Assembly (NCBI GenBank): GCA_029058455.1
Contig: JAIDXU010000078.1
Span: forward strand, 1 to 6,952
DNA length: 6,952 nucleotides
Direction: 5' to 3'
From: Paramuribaculum sp.
Lineage (GTDB): Bacteria; Bacteroidota; Bacteroidia; Bacteroidales; Muribaculaceae
A program made the position numbers and the translations under genes. Under the pieces are notes generated by a model. The model made no database searches. It was given only the letters and a program-made list of their open reading frames with translations, and was not told the origin of the DNA. This document shows, piece after piece, positions 1 to 5,292 of this stretch; the first letter of the stretch is position 1, and each line of letters opens with the position of its first letter.

Positions 1-182
1 CCCAGGGTGAGCTTGTGGCGCGGTCGCTTGAAGACTATCTCCACCGTCATCCCGAAATCGAAACCCGATGTCTCAAGGAGCCGGGATGCACCTATCTCAC
101 TACCGAAAACCCCGAAAAATTTGCCGCCACAGCCTCGGGATTTCTCCACGCTCCCCTAACGGCTCGGTTTATAGAAATCTAA
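1..182 (+). CDS. murI: Glutamate racemase, C-terminal end (partial at the left edge)
   Basis: The frame with codons starting at position 3 is open from the window edge to the TAA at 180-182 and gives 59 residues. It begins QGELVARSLEDYLHRHPEIE and contains a C..PGCTYLTTENPEKF stretch. This pattern (QGE.VA.SL.DYL.RHPE followed by YLTTE.PEKF) is what I associate with the C-terminal tail of Bacteroidales MurI, which interconverts L- and D-glutamate in the cytoplasm for peptidoglycan synthesis. The two catalytic cysteines and the substrate-binding residues lie upstream of the window and cannot be checked. The next gene begins 21 bp later on the same strand, so co-transcription is likely. The identification is by family memory of a short tail and is therefore not certain. 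Confidence 0.75.
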   Translation, partial: QGELVARSLEDYLHRHPEIETRCLKEPGCTYLTTENPEKFAATASGFLHAPLTARFIEI

Positions 183-203
183 AACTCCAAAATTCAGAAT
201 ATC

Positions 204-1082
204 ATGAGACTTAACGGACGACGCCAAAGCTCAAACATTGACGACCGCCGCTCTTCGGGAGGTGGCCGCAGAGGTTTACTCACCGGCGGAGGTATCGCAG
301 GCGTGATAATCGCCGCCGTAATAGCATGGCTCGGCGGAGGTGACTTTTTCAGCGCACTTATTGGCGGAGCGATCGACTCCGGCCAATTTATCACCACCGA
401 CTCATCCACTGCCTATACTCCCACTCAGGAGGATGAGGAACTGGCAATATTCTCAAAACAGATTCTTGCCGGCACCGAAGATGTGTGGACCGAGATTTTC
501 CGTCAGAACGGACTCGAATATGAAGCGCCCACCCTTGTGCTCTACTCAGGGTCCACCACCAGCGGGTGCGGTCAGGCCCAGGCGTCGACAGGTCCGTTCT
601 ACTGCTCCGCCGATCAGTCGGTATATATCGACCTGTCATTTTTCAAGGAAATGAAATCAACCCTCGGCGCCGACGGCGATTTCGCCTACGCCTATGTCAT
701 TGCCCATGAGGTGGGACATCATGTGCAATACCTGCTCGGCACCCTCGACAAGGCTCATTCGCTCATGAGACGCCAGTCGGAAACCGAAGCCAACCAAACC
801 AGCGTGCGCCTCGAGCTTCAGGCCGACTACTATGCCGGCGTGTGGGCTCACCACGACAACAGGATGTTTAACTCCATCGAGCCGGGAGATATTGAAGAAG
901 CTATCGACGCCGCCCAAAAGATAGGCGACGACTACCTCCAGAAAAAAGCGAGAGGATATGTAGTGCCCGAATCGTTCAATCACGGCACCTCGGCCCAGCG
1001 TCAGCGCTGGCTCAACAAAGGCCTGCAGACCGGCGACCCCTCTCAGGGTGACACATTCTCAGGCTCCTACAGCTCTCTCTAA
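204..1082 (+). CDS. ypfJ: YpfJ-family neutral zinc metallopeptidase, membrane-anchored
   Basis: This 292-residue protein matches the putative neutral zinc metallopeptidase family (PF04228, YpfJ type). It has a basic, Gly/Arg-rich N-terminus (1-24, starting MRLNGRRQS) and one hydrophobic segment at about residues 26-43, so it is probably anchored with its catalytic domain outside the cytoplasm. Further on are a conserved SGCGQAQASTGPFYC block (120-134), the zinc motif HEVGH at 168-172, and RLELQADYYAGVW at 202-214, where Glu204 is the likely third zinc ligand. A GTSAQRQRW block near 261-269 is also typical. The length is normal for the family. The biological substrate is not established for these proteins, so only the fold and metal site can be claimed. 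ATG 204 gives the complete basic tail, and no Shine-Dalgarno is visible, as usual for Bacteroidetes. The C-terminal 20 residues are Gly/Ser-rich and probably disordered. Confidence 0.88.
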   Translation: MRLNGRRQSSNIDDRRSSGGGRRGLLTGGGIAGVIIAAVIAWLGGGDFFSALIGGAIDSGQFITTDSSTAYTPTQEDEELAIFSKQILAGTEDVWTEIFRQNGLEYEAPTLVLYSGSTTSGCGQAQASTGPFYCSADQSVYIDLSFFKEMKSTLGADGDFAYAYVIAHEVGHHVQYLLGTLDKAHSLMRRQSETEANQTSVRLELQADYYAGVWAHHDNRMFNSIEPGDIEEAIDAAQKIGDDYLQKKARGYVVPESFNHGTSAQRQRWLNKGLQTGDPSQGDTFSGSYSSL

Positions 1083-1112
1083 CCCCTTCATCCATCCAAA
1101 AACTTTCCGGAT

Positions 1113-1514
1113 ATGGCATATATCTTTGAAACCGTATTTCCCGTGCGCGACTATGAGGTGGATTCTCAGGGCATTGTCAACAATGCCATCTACCTGCACT
1201 ATTTCGAACACACCCGCCATCTGTTCTGTCAGGAAGCGGGCACCTCGTTTCGCGAAATGCAGCAGAAAGGTCTCGATCCGGTGTTGCGCAAGGTTGAAAT
1301 CGAATATCTCACTCCTCTCACGCTTGGCGACGAAATTCTGAGCCGGCTTAAGCTTACGCGTCAAGGTCCGCGGTTTGTGTTCCATCAGGAGATATTCCGA
1401 CTTCCCGAACTCACCCCCGTGTGCCGTGGAGAGTGTACGATAGTGTGTCTTGAAAACAAACGCCTGAGTCGCGGTGACATTCTCGCCGAAGCGTTTGCCG
1501 ACGTCATATCCTGA
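1113..1514 (+). CDS. Hotdog-fold acyl-CoA thioesterase (4HBT / YbgC-FadM type)
   Basis: The 133-residue product has the size and layout of a single hotdog-domain thioesterase. Near the N-terminus it carries VRDYEVDSQGIVNNAIYLHY (11-30), the form of the family signature D..G.VNN..Y, with Asp17 as the expected catalytic residue and the following helix continuing YFEHTR. The middle segment (VEIEYLTPLTLGDEI) and the later strand (RFVFHQEIFR) fit the beta-sheet of the fold. Such enzymes hydrolyse acyl-CoA thioesters in the cytoplasm; chain-length preference cannot be read from sequence. The gene lies 30 bp after the ypfJ-like gene and 22 bp before dprA, so it is probably part of the same transcript. 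Neighbouring genes give no clue to a specific pathway. It could equally be a 4-hydroxybenzoyl-CoA-thioesterase-like housekeeping enzyme, so no gene symbol is given. Confidence 0.85.
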   Translation: MAYIFETVFPVRDYEVDSQGIVNNAIYLHYFEHTRHLFCQEAGTSFREMQQKGLDPVLRKVEIEYLTPLTLGDEILSRLKLTRQGPRFVFHQEIFRLPELTPVCRGECTIVCLENKRLSRGDILAEAFADVIS

Positions 1515-1536
1515 CAAAAATACTTGCACCTCCGGC

Positions 1537-2655
1537 ATGATTCTCGATCCGCTTACATATCGCATTGCTTTCGCTTCGATGCGCGGCCTCACGCCCCGCA
1601 TGGCCCGGCAACTGCTTGCAGTGCTCGATTCGGAGGAGCACTTTTTCGCGGCCTCCGAGCGGGAGCTGGCGATTGTCACGGGGGGTAAAAACCGTATTTT
1701 CGACCGGGCGTTGCGCGACCGGTTTCTGCAGGAAGCTTCAAAGGAGGTCGACTTTGTCAGAGCCCACAACATCACCACCACCTATTTCACCGACCCGACA
1801 TATCCCCGCCGCCTTATCGAGGCCGACGACGCTCCGCTGATGCTCTACTCACTCGGGGCGGCCGATCTCAGCCCACAGGCTGTAATCTCGGTGGTCGGCA
1901 CCCGTCATGCCACCTCCTACGGTGTGGAATTTACCGAGCGGCTTATTGCCTCCCTCGCCGCCAACCTCCCCTTCAAGCCGTTGATCGTGAGCGGACTGGC
2001 CTTCGGAATCGACATCACCGCCCATCGTGCCGCCCTTGAAAATTCACTCCCCACAGCCGCCGTGCTTGCCCACGGGCTCAATACTCTCTATCCCTCTCAG
2101 CACCGCACCATTGCCTCGCGGATCATATCGTCGGGTGGCGCACTCATTACCGACTACCGCTCGGTCGATACCCTTCACAAAGGCAACTTCCTGGCGCGCA
2201 ACCGCATCGTGGCGGGATTGTGCGACTGCCTGATAGTGGTTGAATCGGCCGCCAAAGGGGGTGCGCTCGTAACCGCCAACATAGCTTCATGCTACAACCG
2301 CGAGGTCTTTGCCCTGCCGGGCCGCGTAACCGACCGCTACAGTCAGGGTTGCAACAACCTTTGCGCCCGTCAATTAGCTCATGTAATCACCTCTCCCGAC
2401 GACCTCATCGAAGCGATGGGCTGGCCTCGCAAGGAGGTCAAAATCGAGCAACAGTCGCTTTTCTCCGACCTCAACTCGGTAGAAACACTCATAGTTGATT
2501 ATCTTCTCTCCCACGACACGGCCCGCGTCAACGAACTGGCCGTCAACCTCAATCTCGCCGCCGGAAAAGTGATGTCGATATTGGTAGACCTCGAATTTCG
2601 CGGCATAGTGACCTCCATACCCGGGGGAGCCTACCGTTGTCTCTCCCCAAACTGA
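1537..2655 (+). CDS. dprA: DNA-processing protein DprA
   Basis: The 372-residue protein has the full three-part layout of DprA. An N-terminal helical (SAM-like) region occupies about 1-65 with SMRGLTPRMARQLL at 14-27. A Rossmann-like core spans about 75-296, with VVGTRHATSYG (119-129), SGLAFGIDITAHRAAL (152-167), GGALITDY (200-207), RNRIVAGL (221-228), VVESAAKGGALVTA (234-247), ALPGR (259-263) and SQGCNNL (269-275). A C-terminal winged helix lies at about 305-368. DprA binds single-stranded DNA and loads RecA during natural transformation; in non-competent species its role is less clear. I chose ATG 1537: an in-frame ATG at 1474 would overlap the thioesterase by 41 bp and add 21 residues with no family resemblance, whereas 1537 starts with MILDPLTYRIAFA, as DprA N-termini usually do. 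The gene is 22 bp downstream of the thioesterase. Confidence 0.95.
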   Translation: MILDPLTYRIAFASMRGLTPRMARQLLAVLDSEEHFFAASERELAIVTGGKNRIFDRALRDRFLQEASKEVDFVRAHNITTTYFTDPTYPRRLIEADDAPLMLYSLGAADLSPQAVISVVGTRHATSYGVEFTERLIASLAANLPFKPLIVSGLAFGIDITAHRAALENSLPTAAVLAHGLNTLYPSQHRTIASRIISSGGALITDYRSVDTLHKGNFLARNRIVAGLCDCLIVVESAAKGGALVTANIASCYNREVFALPGRVTDRYSQGCNNLCARQLAHVITSPDDLIEAMGWPRKEVKIEQQSLFSDLNSVETLIVDYLLSHDTARVNELAVNLNLAAGKVMSILVDLEFRGIVTSIPGGAYRCLSPN

Positions 2656-2701
2656 TTAATGGCTGACTATTCCTTCATCTTTAATCTATAATAATTGCCT
2701 T

Positions 2702-3574
2702 ATGTCTAAAATCATTCCATCTTCCGAACTCATCATCAACTCCGACGGCTCGGTGTTTCATCTCCATCTGCGTCCCGAGCAGCTCACCGACCGAATAATT
2801 CTCGTGGGCGATCCCGGCCGCGTGGACATGGTGGCTTCGTTTTTCGACGAAAAACTTTTTGAAGTTTCCTCTCGCGAATTTCACACCATCGGAGGCACCT
2901 ACCGCGGCAAGCCTATAATGTGTCTCAGCCACGGCATAGGTCCCGACAACATCGACATCGTGATCAACGAGCTTGATGCCCTCGCCAATATCGACTTCAC
3001 CACCCGCGAGGTGAAGCCCGAACACCGCACTCTCCACATGGTGCGTATCGGCACCTCGGGCGCACTCCAGCCCGAACTCAAGCTCGGCACTCCCGTAATC
3101 GCCGAAAAAGCTATCGGCTTTGACGGTGTGCTCAACTACTATGCCGGCCGCAACGAGGTGGCCGACCTCGATTTCGAGCATGACATGTGTGACTCCGTAG
3201 GGTGGAATCCCCTTTGGGCCAAACCATACGTCGTTGACGCCGATCCCCATCTCGTTGAGCTGATAGGCCGCGACGATATGGTGAGAGGCAACACAATTTC
3301 GGCTGTGGGATTCTACGGTCCCCAGGGTCGCGAACTGAGGTTGCCGCTGGCCAACCCCGACCTCAACCGCCGCATAGAGCAGTTCTCTCACAAAGGGCGC
3401 AGAATCACCAACTATGAAATGGAGAGCGCACCCCTGCAAGGTCTCGCCCGTCTCATGGGCCACAAAGCCATGACCGTTTGCTCGATCATCGCCAACAGAG
3501 TGTGTAACGACGCCACCCCCAACTATAAAACCGCCATCCACGATCTGGTAGGCACAGTGCTCGACCGCATCTGA
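2702..3574 (+). CDS. Nucleoside phosphorylase, uridine phosphorylase-like
   Basis: This 290-residue protein belongs to the PNP/UDP phosphorylase family, which cleaves nucleosides with phosphate to give a free base and ribose-1-phosphate in pyrimidine or purine salvage. Visible landmarks are GDPGR at 36-40, with Arg40 in the phosphate site; RIGTSGALQ at 115-123, with further phosphate ligands; and NYEMES at 237-242, where the two glutamates bracket the ribose-binding Met. FYGPQGR at 204-210 resembles the FYxxQGR segment of vertebrate-type uridine phosphorylases, in which Gln and Arg read the uracil ring. This favours uridine over purine nucleosides, but specificity is inferred. The gene starts 46 bp after dprA with no clear TAnnTTTG box between them, so read-through from dprA is possible. 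It ends 4 bp before the stop of convergent birA. I give no symbol because bacterial udp, deoD and human-like UPP lineages differ. Confidence 0.88.
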   Translation: MSKIIPSSELIINSDGSVFHLHLRPEQLTDRIILVGDPGRVDMVASFFDEKLFEVSSREFHTIGGTYRGKPIMCLSHGIGPDNIDIVINELDALANIDFTTREVKPEHRTLHMVRIGTSGALQPELKLGTPVIAEKAIGFDGVLNYYAGRNEVADLDFEHDMCDSVGWNPLWAKPYVVDADPHLVELIGRDDMVRGNTISAVGFYGPQGRELRLPLANPDLNRRIEQFSHKGRRITNYEMESAPLQGLARLMGHKAMTVCSIIANRVCNDATPNYKTAIHDLVGTVLDRI

Positions 3575-3578
3575 GCGT

Positions 3579-4349
3579 TCAGTTTTCCAACAGCGCCGCA
3601 ACCTCTTTAAAGGCGTAAACTTTTCGGCTCCCGTCGTCTGTATCCAGAGTGATATGGCCGGTGGGAGCTACCTGTGTTATGCGCGCCATTATCCGGCGCC
3701 CCGTAGCAGTCTCGAGATAAGGATAATAGCCCTCTTTGCGCCAAAGTTCCCCGATATAGCGTTCATGAATAATATCTCTGCCGGCCGAAGTAGCGAGCAA
3801 AGGGAGCATTGCCGCCACTCTCGCGGCTATGTCGCGCCCCAGAGCCTCGACCGAATTTTCCACACCGCTGAGATTGACAACGCTCACAGGATTGGGGGCA
3901 TCGCTTCTGAAAACTCTCTGATTTACATTCACCCCTATGCCCGCAACGGCGTGAAGAATCTCCCTGCCGCTCAGCGCACACTCAATCAAAATGCCGCATA
4001 TCTTCATGTCGCCGGCATAGATGTCGTTGGGCCACTTCACACTTATCCCTCCCGACGGTACTATGCGCCTCAGGGCGTCGACCACCGCCAGACTCACAAC
4101 CTCGCTGATCGAGAACTGCGCTCCGGCGTCAACACCCGGGCGGCGTATCAGCAGACTCATTGTCAGATTTTTGCCCGGCTCGCTCTCCCAGCTGTTACCC
4201 CTCTGGCCGCGCCCGGCGGTCTGGGTATGGGTTGCAACGCCAAACAGTCGCTCGCCGGCATCTCCGGCAGCAACCATTTCCAAAAGCAAACTATTGGTCG
4301 ATCCGGTGCTTTCGACCCACACAATCTCGTTGGCAGACTCGGTATTCAT
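3579..4349 (-). CDS. birA: Biotin--[acetyl-CoA-carboxylase] ligase, single-domain (no repressor domain)
   Basis: Read leftward, this gives 256 residues of a biotin protein ligase, which activates biotin with ATP to biotinyl-5'-AMP and attaches it to a lysine of carboxyl-carrier proteins. Landmarks are ESTGSTN (13-19), the biotin-AMP loop GRGQRG (46-51), KWPNDIY (105-111), KICGILIE (116-123) and GIGVNVN (137-143). A small C-terminal beta domain occupies about 210-256. There is no N-terminal helix-turn-helix, so this is a class I enzyme without the transcriptional repressor function of E. coli BirA. I chose ATG 4349. A longer form would have to start at a TTG at 4367, but that TTG is the end of a TATATTTG -7 box, so the transcript should begin after it. 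The gene is convergent with the nucleoside phosphorylase (4 bp apart) and divergent from the small ORF at 4404. Confidence 0.94.
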   Translation of the reverse strand: MNTESANEIVWVESTGSTNSLLLEMVAAGDAGERLFGVATHTQTAGRGQRGNSWESEPGKNLTMSLLIRRPGVDAGAQFSISEVVSLAVVDALRRIVPSGGISVKWPNDIYAGDMKICGILIECALSGREILHAVAGIGVNVNQRVFRSDAPNPVSVVNLSGVENSVEALGRDIAARVAAMLPLLATSAGRDIIHERYIGELWRKEGYYPYLETATGRRIMARITQVAPTGHITLDTDDGSRKVYAFKEVAALLEN

Positions 4350-4364
4350 ATCTCTATTTTTTTG

Positions 4365-4372
4365 CAAATATA
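4365..4372 (-). promoter_or_regulatory. birA -7 box (Bacteroidetes type, TAnnTTTG)
   Basis: On the minus strand the bases read TATATTTG, an exact match to the Bacteroidetes -7 consensus TAnnTTTG, followed by C and an A-run. Transcription would start about 6-8 nt further on, leaving a leader of roughly 10 nt before ATG 4349. The best -33 candidate is a TTG at 4398-4396 with a 23-nt spacer, somewhat longer than the usual 19-21, so that half is weak. On the opposite strand the same bases contain TATAAT (4369-4374), which might serve the rightward ORF, but this is not the usual Bacteroidetes form. Confidence 0.6.
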
Positions 4373-4403
4373 ATCATTTATTTCTACATCTACCTCAACC
4401 GAT

Positions 4404-4748
4404 ATGATAAGCCCATCAGGCGGTCTTATGTTTAGAGGAGATATTCTTGCTTCGTCGAAAATCAAACCAGAATTCTTTGGAGCGGCATATTTCTCAAAAG
4501 TTGTTCCTGCTTTAGATAGCGATAACACACTTGATATGCCGATAGTAGGATTCGGATATTTTGACGCAGCTAAAGATTTTACAGTTGAGATTGAGATTAT
4601 CGGCTCAACTCCCAAGGGTAATTTCATCTGTCCGGTTAAAGTCACAAATAAGGTAACTATGGTGGCCGACTATCCGAGTGCTAATACAACCTATTATTAC
4701 AACGGGGAAAGAGTTTTTGACTTATATTATGTCAACCTTATGAAATAA
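4404..4748 (+). CDS. Small AT-rich hypothetical protein, unrecognised
   Basis: The ORF encodes 114 residues that I do not recognise. It has no signal peptide or transmembrane segment. The second half looks beta-rich (strands such as FTVEIEIIG and FICPVKVT), and the end is Tyr-rich (NTTYYYNGERVFDLYYVNLM). Codon use differs sharply from its neighbours: AGA, ATA, TTA and T- or A-ending codons are frequent. A hand count of 4441-4620 gives 70 G/C of 180 (about 39%), against 35 of 60 (58%) at 3061-3120 in the nucleoside phosphorylase. The frame is open upstream only to 4374, after a TAA at 4371-4373, so ATG 4404 is the likely start, with ATG 4428 as an alternative. No Bacteroidetes -7 box precedes it. 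It could be a recently acquired gene or a 3' remnant of a longer one. A terminator follows directly, which supports the idea that it is, or was, transcribed. Confidence 0.55.
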   Translation: MISPSGGLMFRGDILASSKIKPEFFGAAYFSKVVPALDSDNTLDMPIVGFGYFDAAKDFTVEIEIIGSTPKGNFICPVKVTNKVTMVADYPSANTTYYYNGERVFDLYYVNLMK

Positions 4749-4749
4749 A

Positions 4750-4763
4750 GAGGCTTGCGCCTC
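4750..4763 (+). repeat. Small hairpin just after the orphan ORF
   Basis: GAGGC-TTGC-GCCTC forms a perfect 5-bp stem with a 4-nt loop, starting 1 bp after the TAA of the small ORF. No T-run follows, so on its own it is unlikely to be a full terminator. It may assist the larger hairpin 8 bp downstream or protect the mRNA 3' end. Confidence 0.55.
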
Positions 4764-4771
4764 ATCGATCC

Positions 4772-4820
4772 ATATTCCGGCAGAGGAGCGCTATGGCTGT
4801 CTCTGCCGGAATATTTATTT
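4772..4820 (+). terminator. Rho-independent-type terminator after the orphan ORF
   Basis: ATATTCCGGCAGAG (4772-4785) is matched exactly by its reverse complement at 4801-4814, giving a 14-bp perfect stem with a 15-nt loop, followed by TTATTTTG. The T-rich tract lies only on the right side, so the terminator is oriented for rightward transcription. It closes the unit of the small ORF ending at 4748 and isolates the non-coding region that follows. Confidence 0.75.
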
Positions 4821-4827
4821 TGCAGGT

Positions 4828-4843
4828 GTGCGATTAATCGCAC
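4828..4843. repeat. 16-bp perfect palindrome
   Basis: GTGCGATTAATCGCAC is its own reverse complement over all 16 bases, with no spacer. The first flanking pair on each side does not match. It lies just after the terminator and at the left edge of the hairpin cluster. It could be a protein dimer site or one member of a dispersed intergenic repeat family; the sequence alone does not decide. Confidence 0.7.
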
Positions 4844-4885
4844 TGACTTCCGAAAAGGATCCAAGTGAGGCGGCTACTCTCAGTC

Positions 4886-4898
4886 ACCCCTCCGGGGT
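4886..4898. repeat. Cluster hairpin: ACCCC-TCC-GGGGT
   Basis: A 5-bp perfect GC-rich stem with a 3-nt loop. Read on the minus strand the loop is GGA, the same loop as in the GCCCAC-GGA-GTGGGC hairpins downstream. The near-identical element ACCCC-GCC-GGGGT occurs at 4953-4965, differing in a single loop base. Confidence 0.6.
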
Positions 4899-4920
4899 TC
4901 CGGGCTGTGGTGGCGTCTGT

Positions 4921-4940
4921 CCGCAGGTTGACACCTGCGG
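4921..4940. repeat. Cluster hairpin: 8-bp stem with TGAC loop
   Basis: CCGCAGGT (4921-4928) pairs perfectly with ACCTGCGG (4933-4940) around the 4-nt loop TGAC. No T-run follows, so it is not a simple terminator. It sits in the middle of the series of similar short hairpins. Confidence 0.6.
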
Positions 4941-4952
4941 TTACCCTGAATC

Positions 4953-4993
4953 ACCCCGCCGGGGTAAGTAGCCCACGGAGTGGGCGTTTGACG
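4953..4993. repeat. Composite two-hairpin repeat, copy 1 (intact)
   Basis: Two hairpins lie in a fixed order: ACCCC-GCC-GGGGT (4953-4965), a 5-nt linker AAGTA, then GCCCAC-GGA-GTGGGC (4971-4985) and GTTTGACG. The same arrangement recurs at 5081-5116 with identical linker length, showing that the two hairpins form one repeated unit rather than independent chance structures. Confidence 0.65.
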
Positions 4994-4997
4994 ATAA

Positions 4998-5016
4998 CCC
5001 CGAGTGAAACTCGGGG
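4998..5016. repeat. Cluster hairpin: CCCCGAGT-GAA-ACTCGGGG
   Basis: A perfect 8-bp stem closed by the triloop GAA, again without a following T-run. Both GAA here and GGA in the neighbouring hairpins fit the GNA triloop pattern, which is known to be unusually stable in DNA and RNA. Confidence 0.6.
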
Positions 5017-5039
5017 CGCGTAAACAGTTGATAAACAGA

Positions 5040-5054
5040 ACCCACGGAGTGGGT
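5040..5054. repeat. Cluster hairpin: ACCCAC-GGA-GTGGGT
   Basis: A 6-bp perfect stem with GGA loop. The core CCCACGGAGTG is shared exactly with 4972-4982 and 5099-5109. The outermost pair is A-T here and G-C in the 4971-4985 copy. Such a paired change keeps the stem intact. Confidence 0.6.
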
Positions 5055-5080
5055 GACTCATTTTTACATTAGGACTCCGC

Positions 5081-5116
5081 CCCCGCCGGGGTAGGCAGCC
5101 CACGGAGTGTTTAACG
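5081..5116. repeat. Composite two-hairpin repeat, copy 2 (4-bp deletion)
   Basis: CCCC-GCC-GGGG, a 5-nt linker AGGCA, then GCCCACGGAGTG and TTTAACG align with 4954-4993, except that GGCG (4983-4986 of copy 1) is missing. This leaves the second hairpin with only a 3-bp stem (CAC-GGA-GTG). The copy looks like a decayed version of the unit at 4953-4993. Confidence 0.6.
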
Positions 5117-5156
5117 GTGTCGATATCTCAAAAACGGCGAAAAAACAGATGGAAAT

Positions 5157-5187
5157 TTTGCAGATTTAGAAAAAGTGAGTACCTTTG
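5157..5187 (+). promoter_or_regulatory. ffs promoter (Bacteroidetes -33/-7 type)
   Basis: TTTG at 5157-5160 and TACCTTTG at 5180-5187 are separated by exactly 19 nt, matching the Bacteroidetes consensus TTTG-N19-21-TAnnTTTG. The predicted start, about 6 nt after the -7 box, falls on the first G of the SRP RNA outer stem (5193). This agreement supports both the promoter and the RNA boundary. Confidence 0.85.
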
Positions 5188-5192
5188 TGCCC

Positions 5193-5292
5193 GGGTAAGT
5201 CCTACACGACAGGCTCCCCGGGAACTCCGTCAGGTCTTGATCGAAGCAGCGGTACCGGGTTGAGCGGTGCGATGTAGCAAGCTTACCCTTTT
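5193..5292 (+). ncRNA. ffs: Signal recognition particle RNA, bacterial small (4.5S-like) type
   Basis: This is the RNA scaffold of the signal recognition particle; it pairs with the Ffh protein and helps target nascent membrane proteins to FtsY. The conserved domain is visible as CCGTCAGGTC (5227-5236) and GAAGCAGCGG (5243-5252), i.e. the CAGG / AGCAG internal loop that Ffh binds. The rest folds as one long hairpin: GGGTAAG 5193-5199 with CTTACCC 5282-5288, CTACA 5202-5206 with TGTAG 5273-5277, CCCGG 5217-5221 with CCGGG 5255-5259, and CCG 5227-5229 with CGG 5250-5252. The length of about 100 nt is normal for the small bacterial form. The apical segment TTGATC (5237-5242) replaces the common C-GGAA-G tetraloop. 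The 5' end is set by the promoter; the 3' end is approximate, within the T-run. Confidence 0.9.

Noticed and set aside
1474..1536. Upstream in-frame start for dprA
   Set aside because: It would overlap the thioesterase by 41 bp and add 21 residues unlike any DprA N-terminus; ATG 1537 fits better.
1059..1781. Long antisense ORF (240 codons) on the minus strand across the thioesterase and dprA start
   Set aside because: It overlaps two well-supported genes along its whole length and shows no family resemblance. GC-rich C-ending codons on one strand commonly leave the opposite frame open.
2656..2701. Promoter for the nucleoside phosphorylase in the 46-bp gap after dprA
   Set aside because: There is a TATAAT at 2687-2692 but no TAnnTTTG box or -33 TTTG; the evidence is too weak to list.
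2681..3601. 306-codon minus-strand ORF opposite the nucleoside phosphorylase
   Set aside because: It is an exact antisense shadow of a gene with clear phosphorylase motifs. Its protein is low-complexity in Val/Gly/His without recognisable motifs.
3654..4373. 239-codon plus-strand ORF opposite birA
   Set aside because: It is antisense to a gene with unambiguous biotin-ligase motifs and has no promoter or conserved domain of its own.
4886..5109. CRISPR array
   Set aside because: The repeated CCCACGGAGTG units are only about 11-15 bp, irregularly spaced, mixed with other hairpins, and no cas gene is present.
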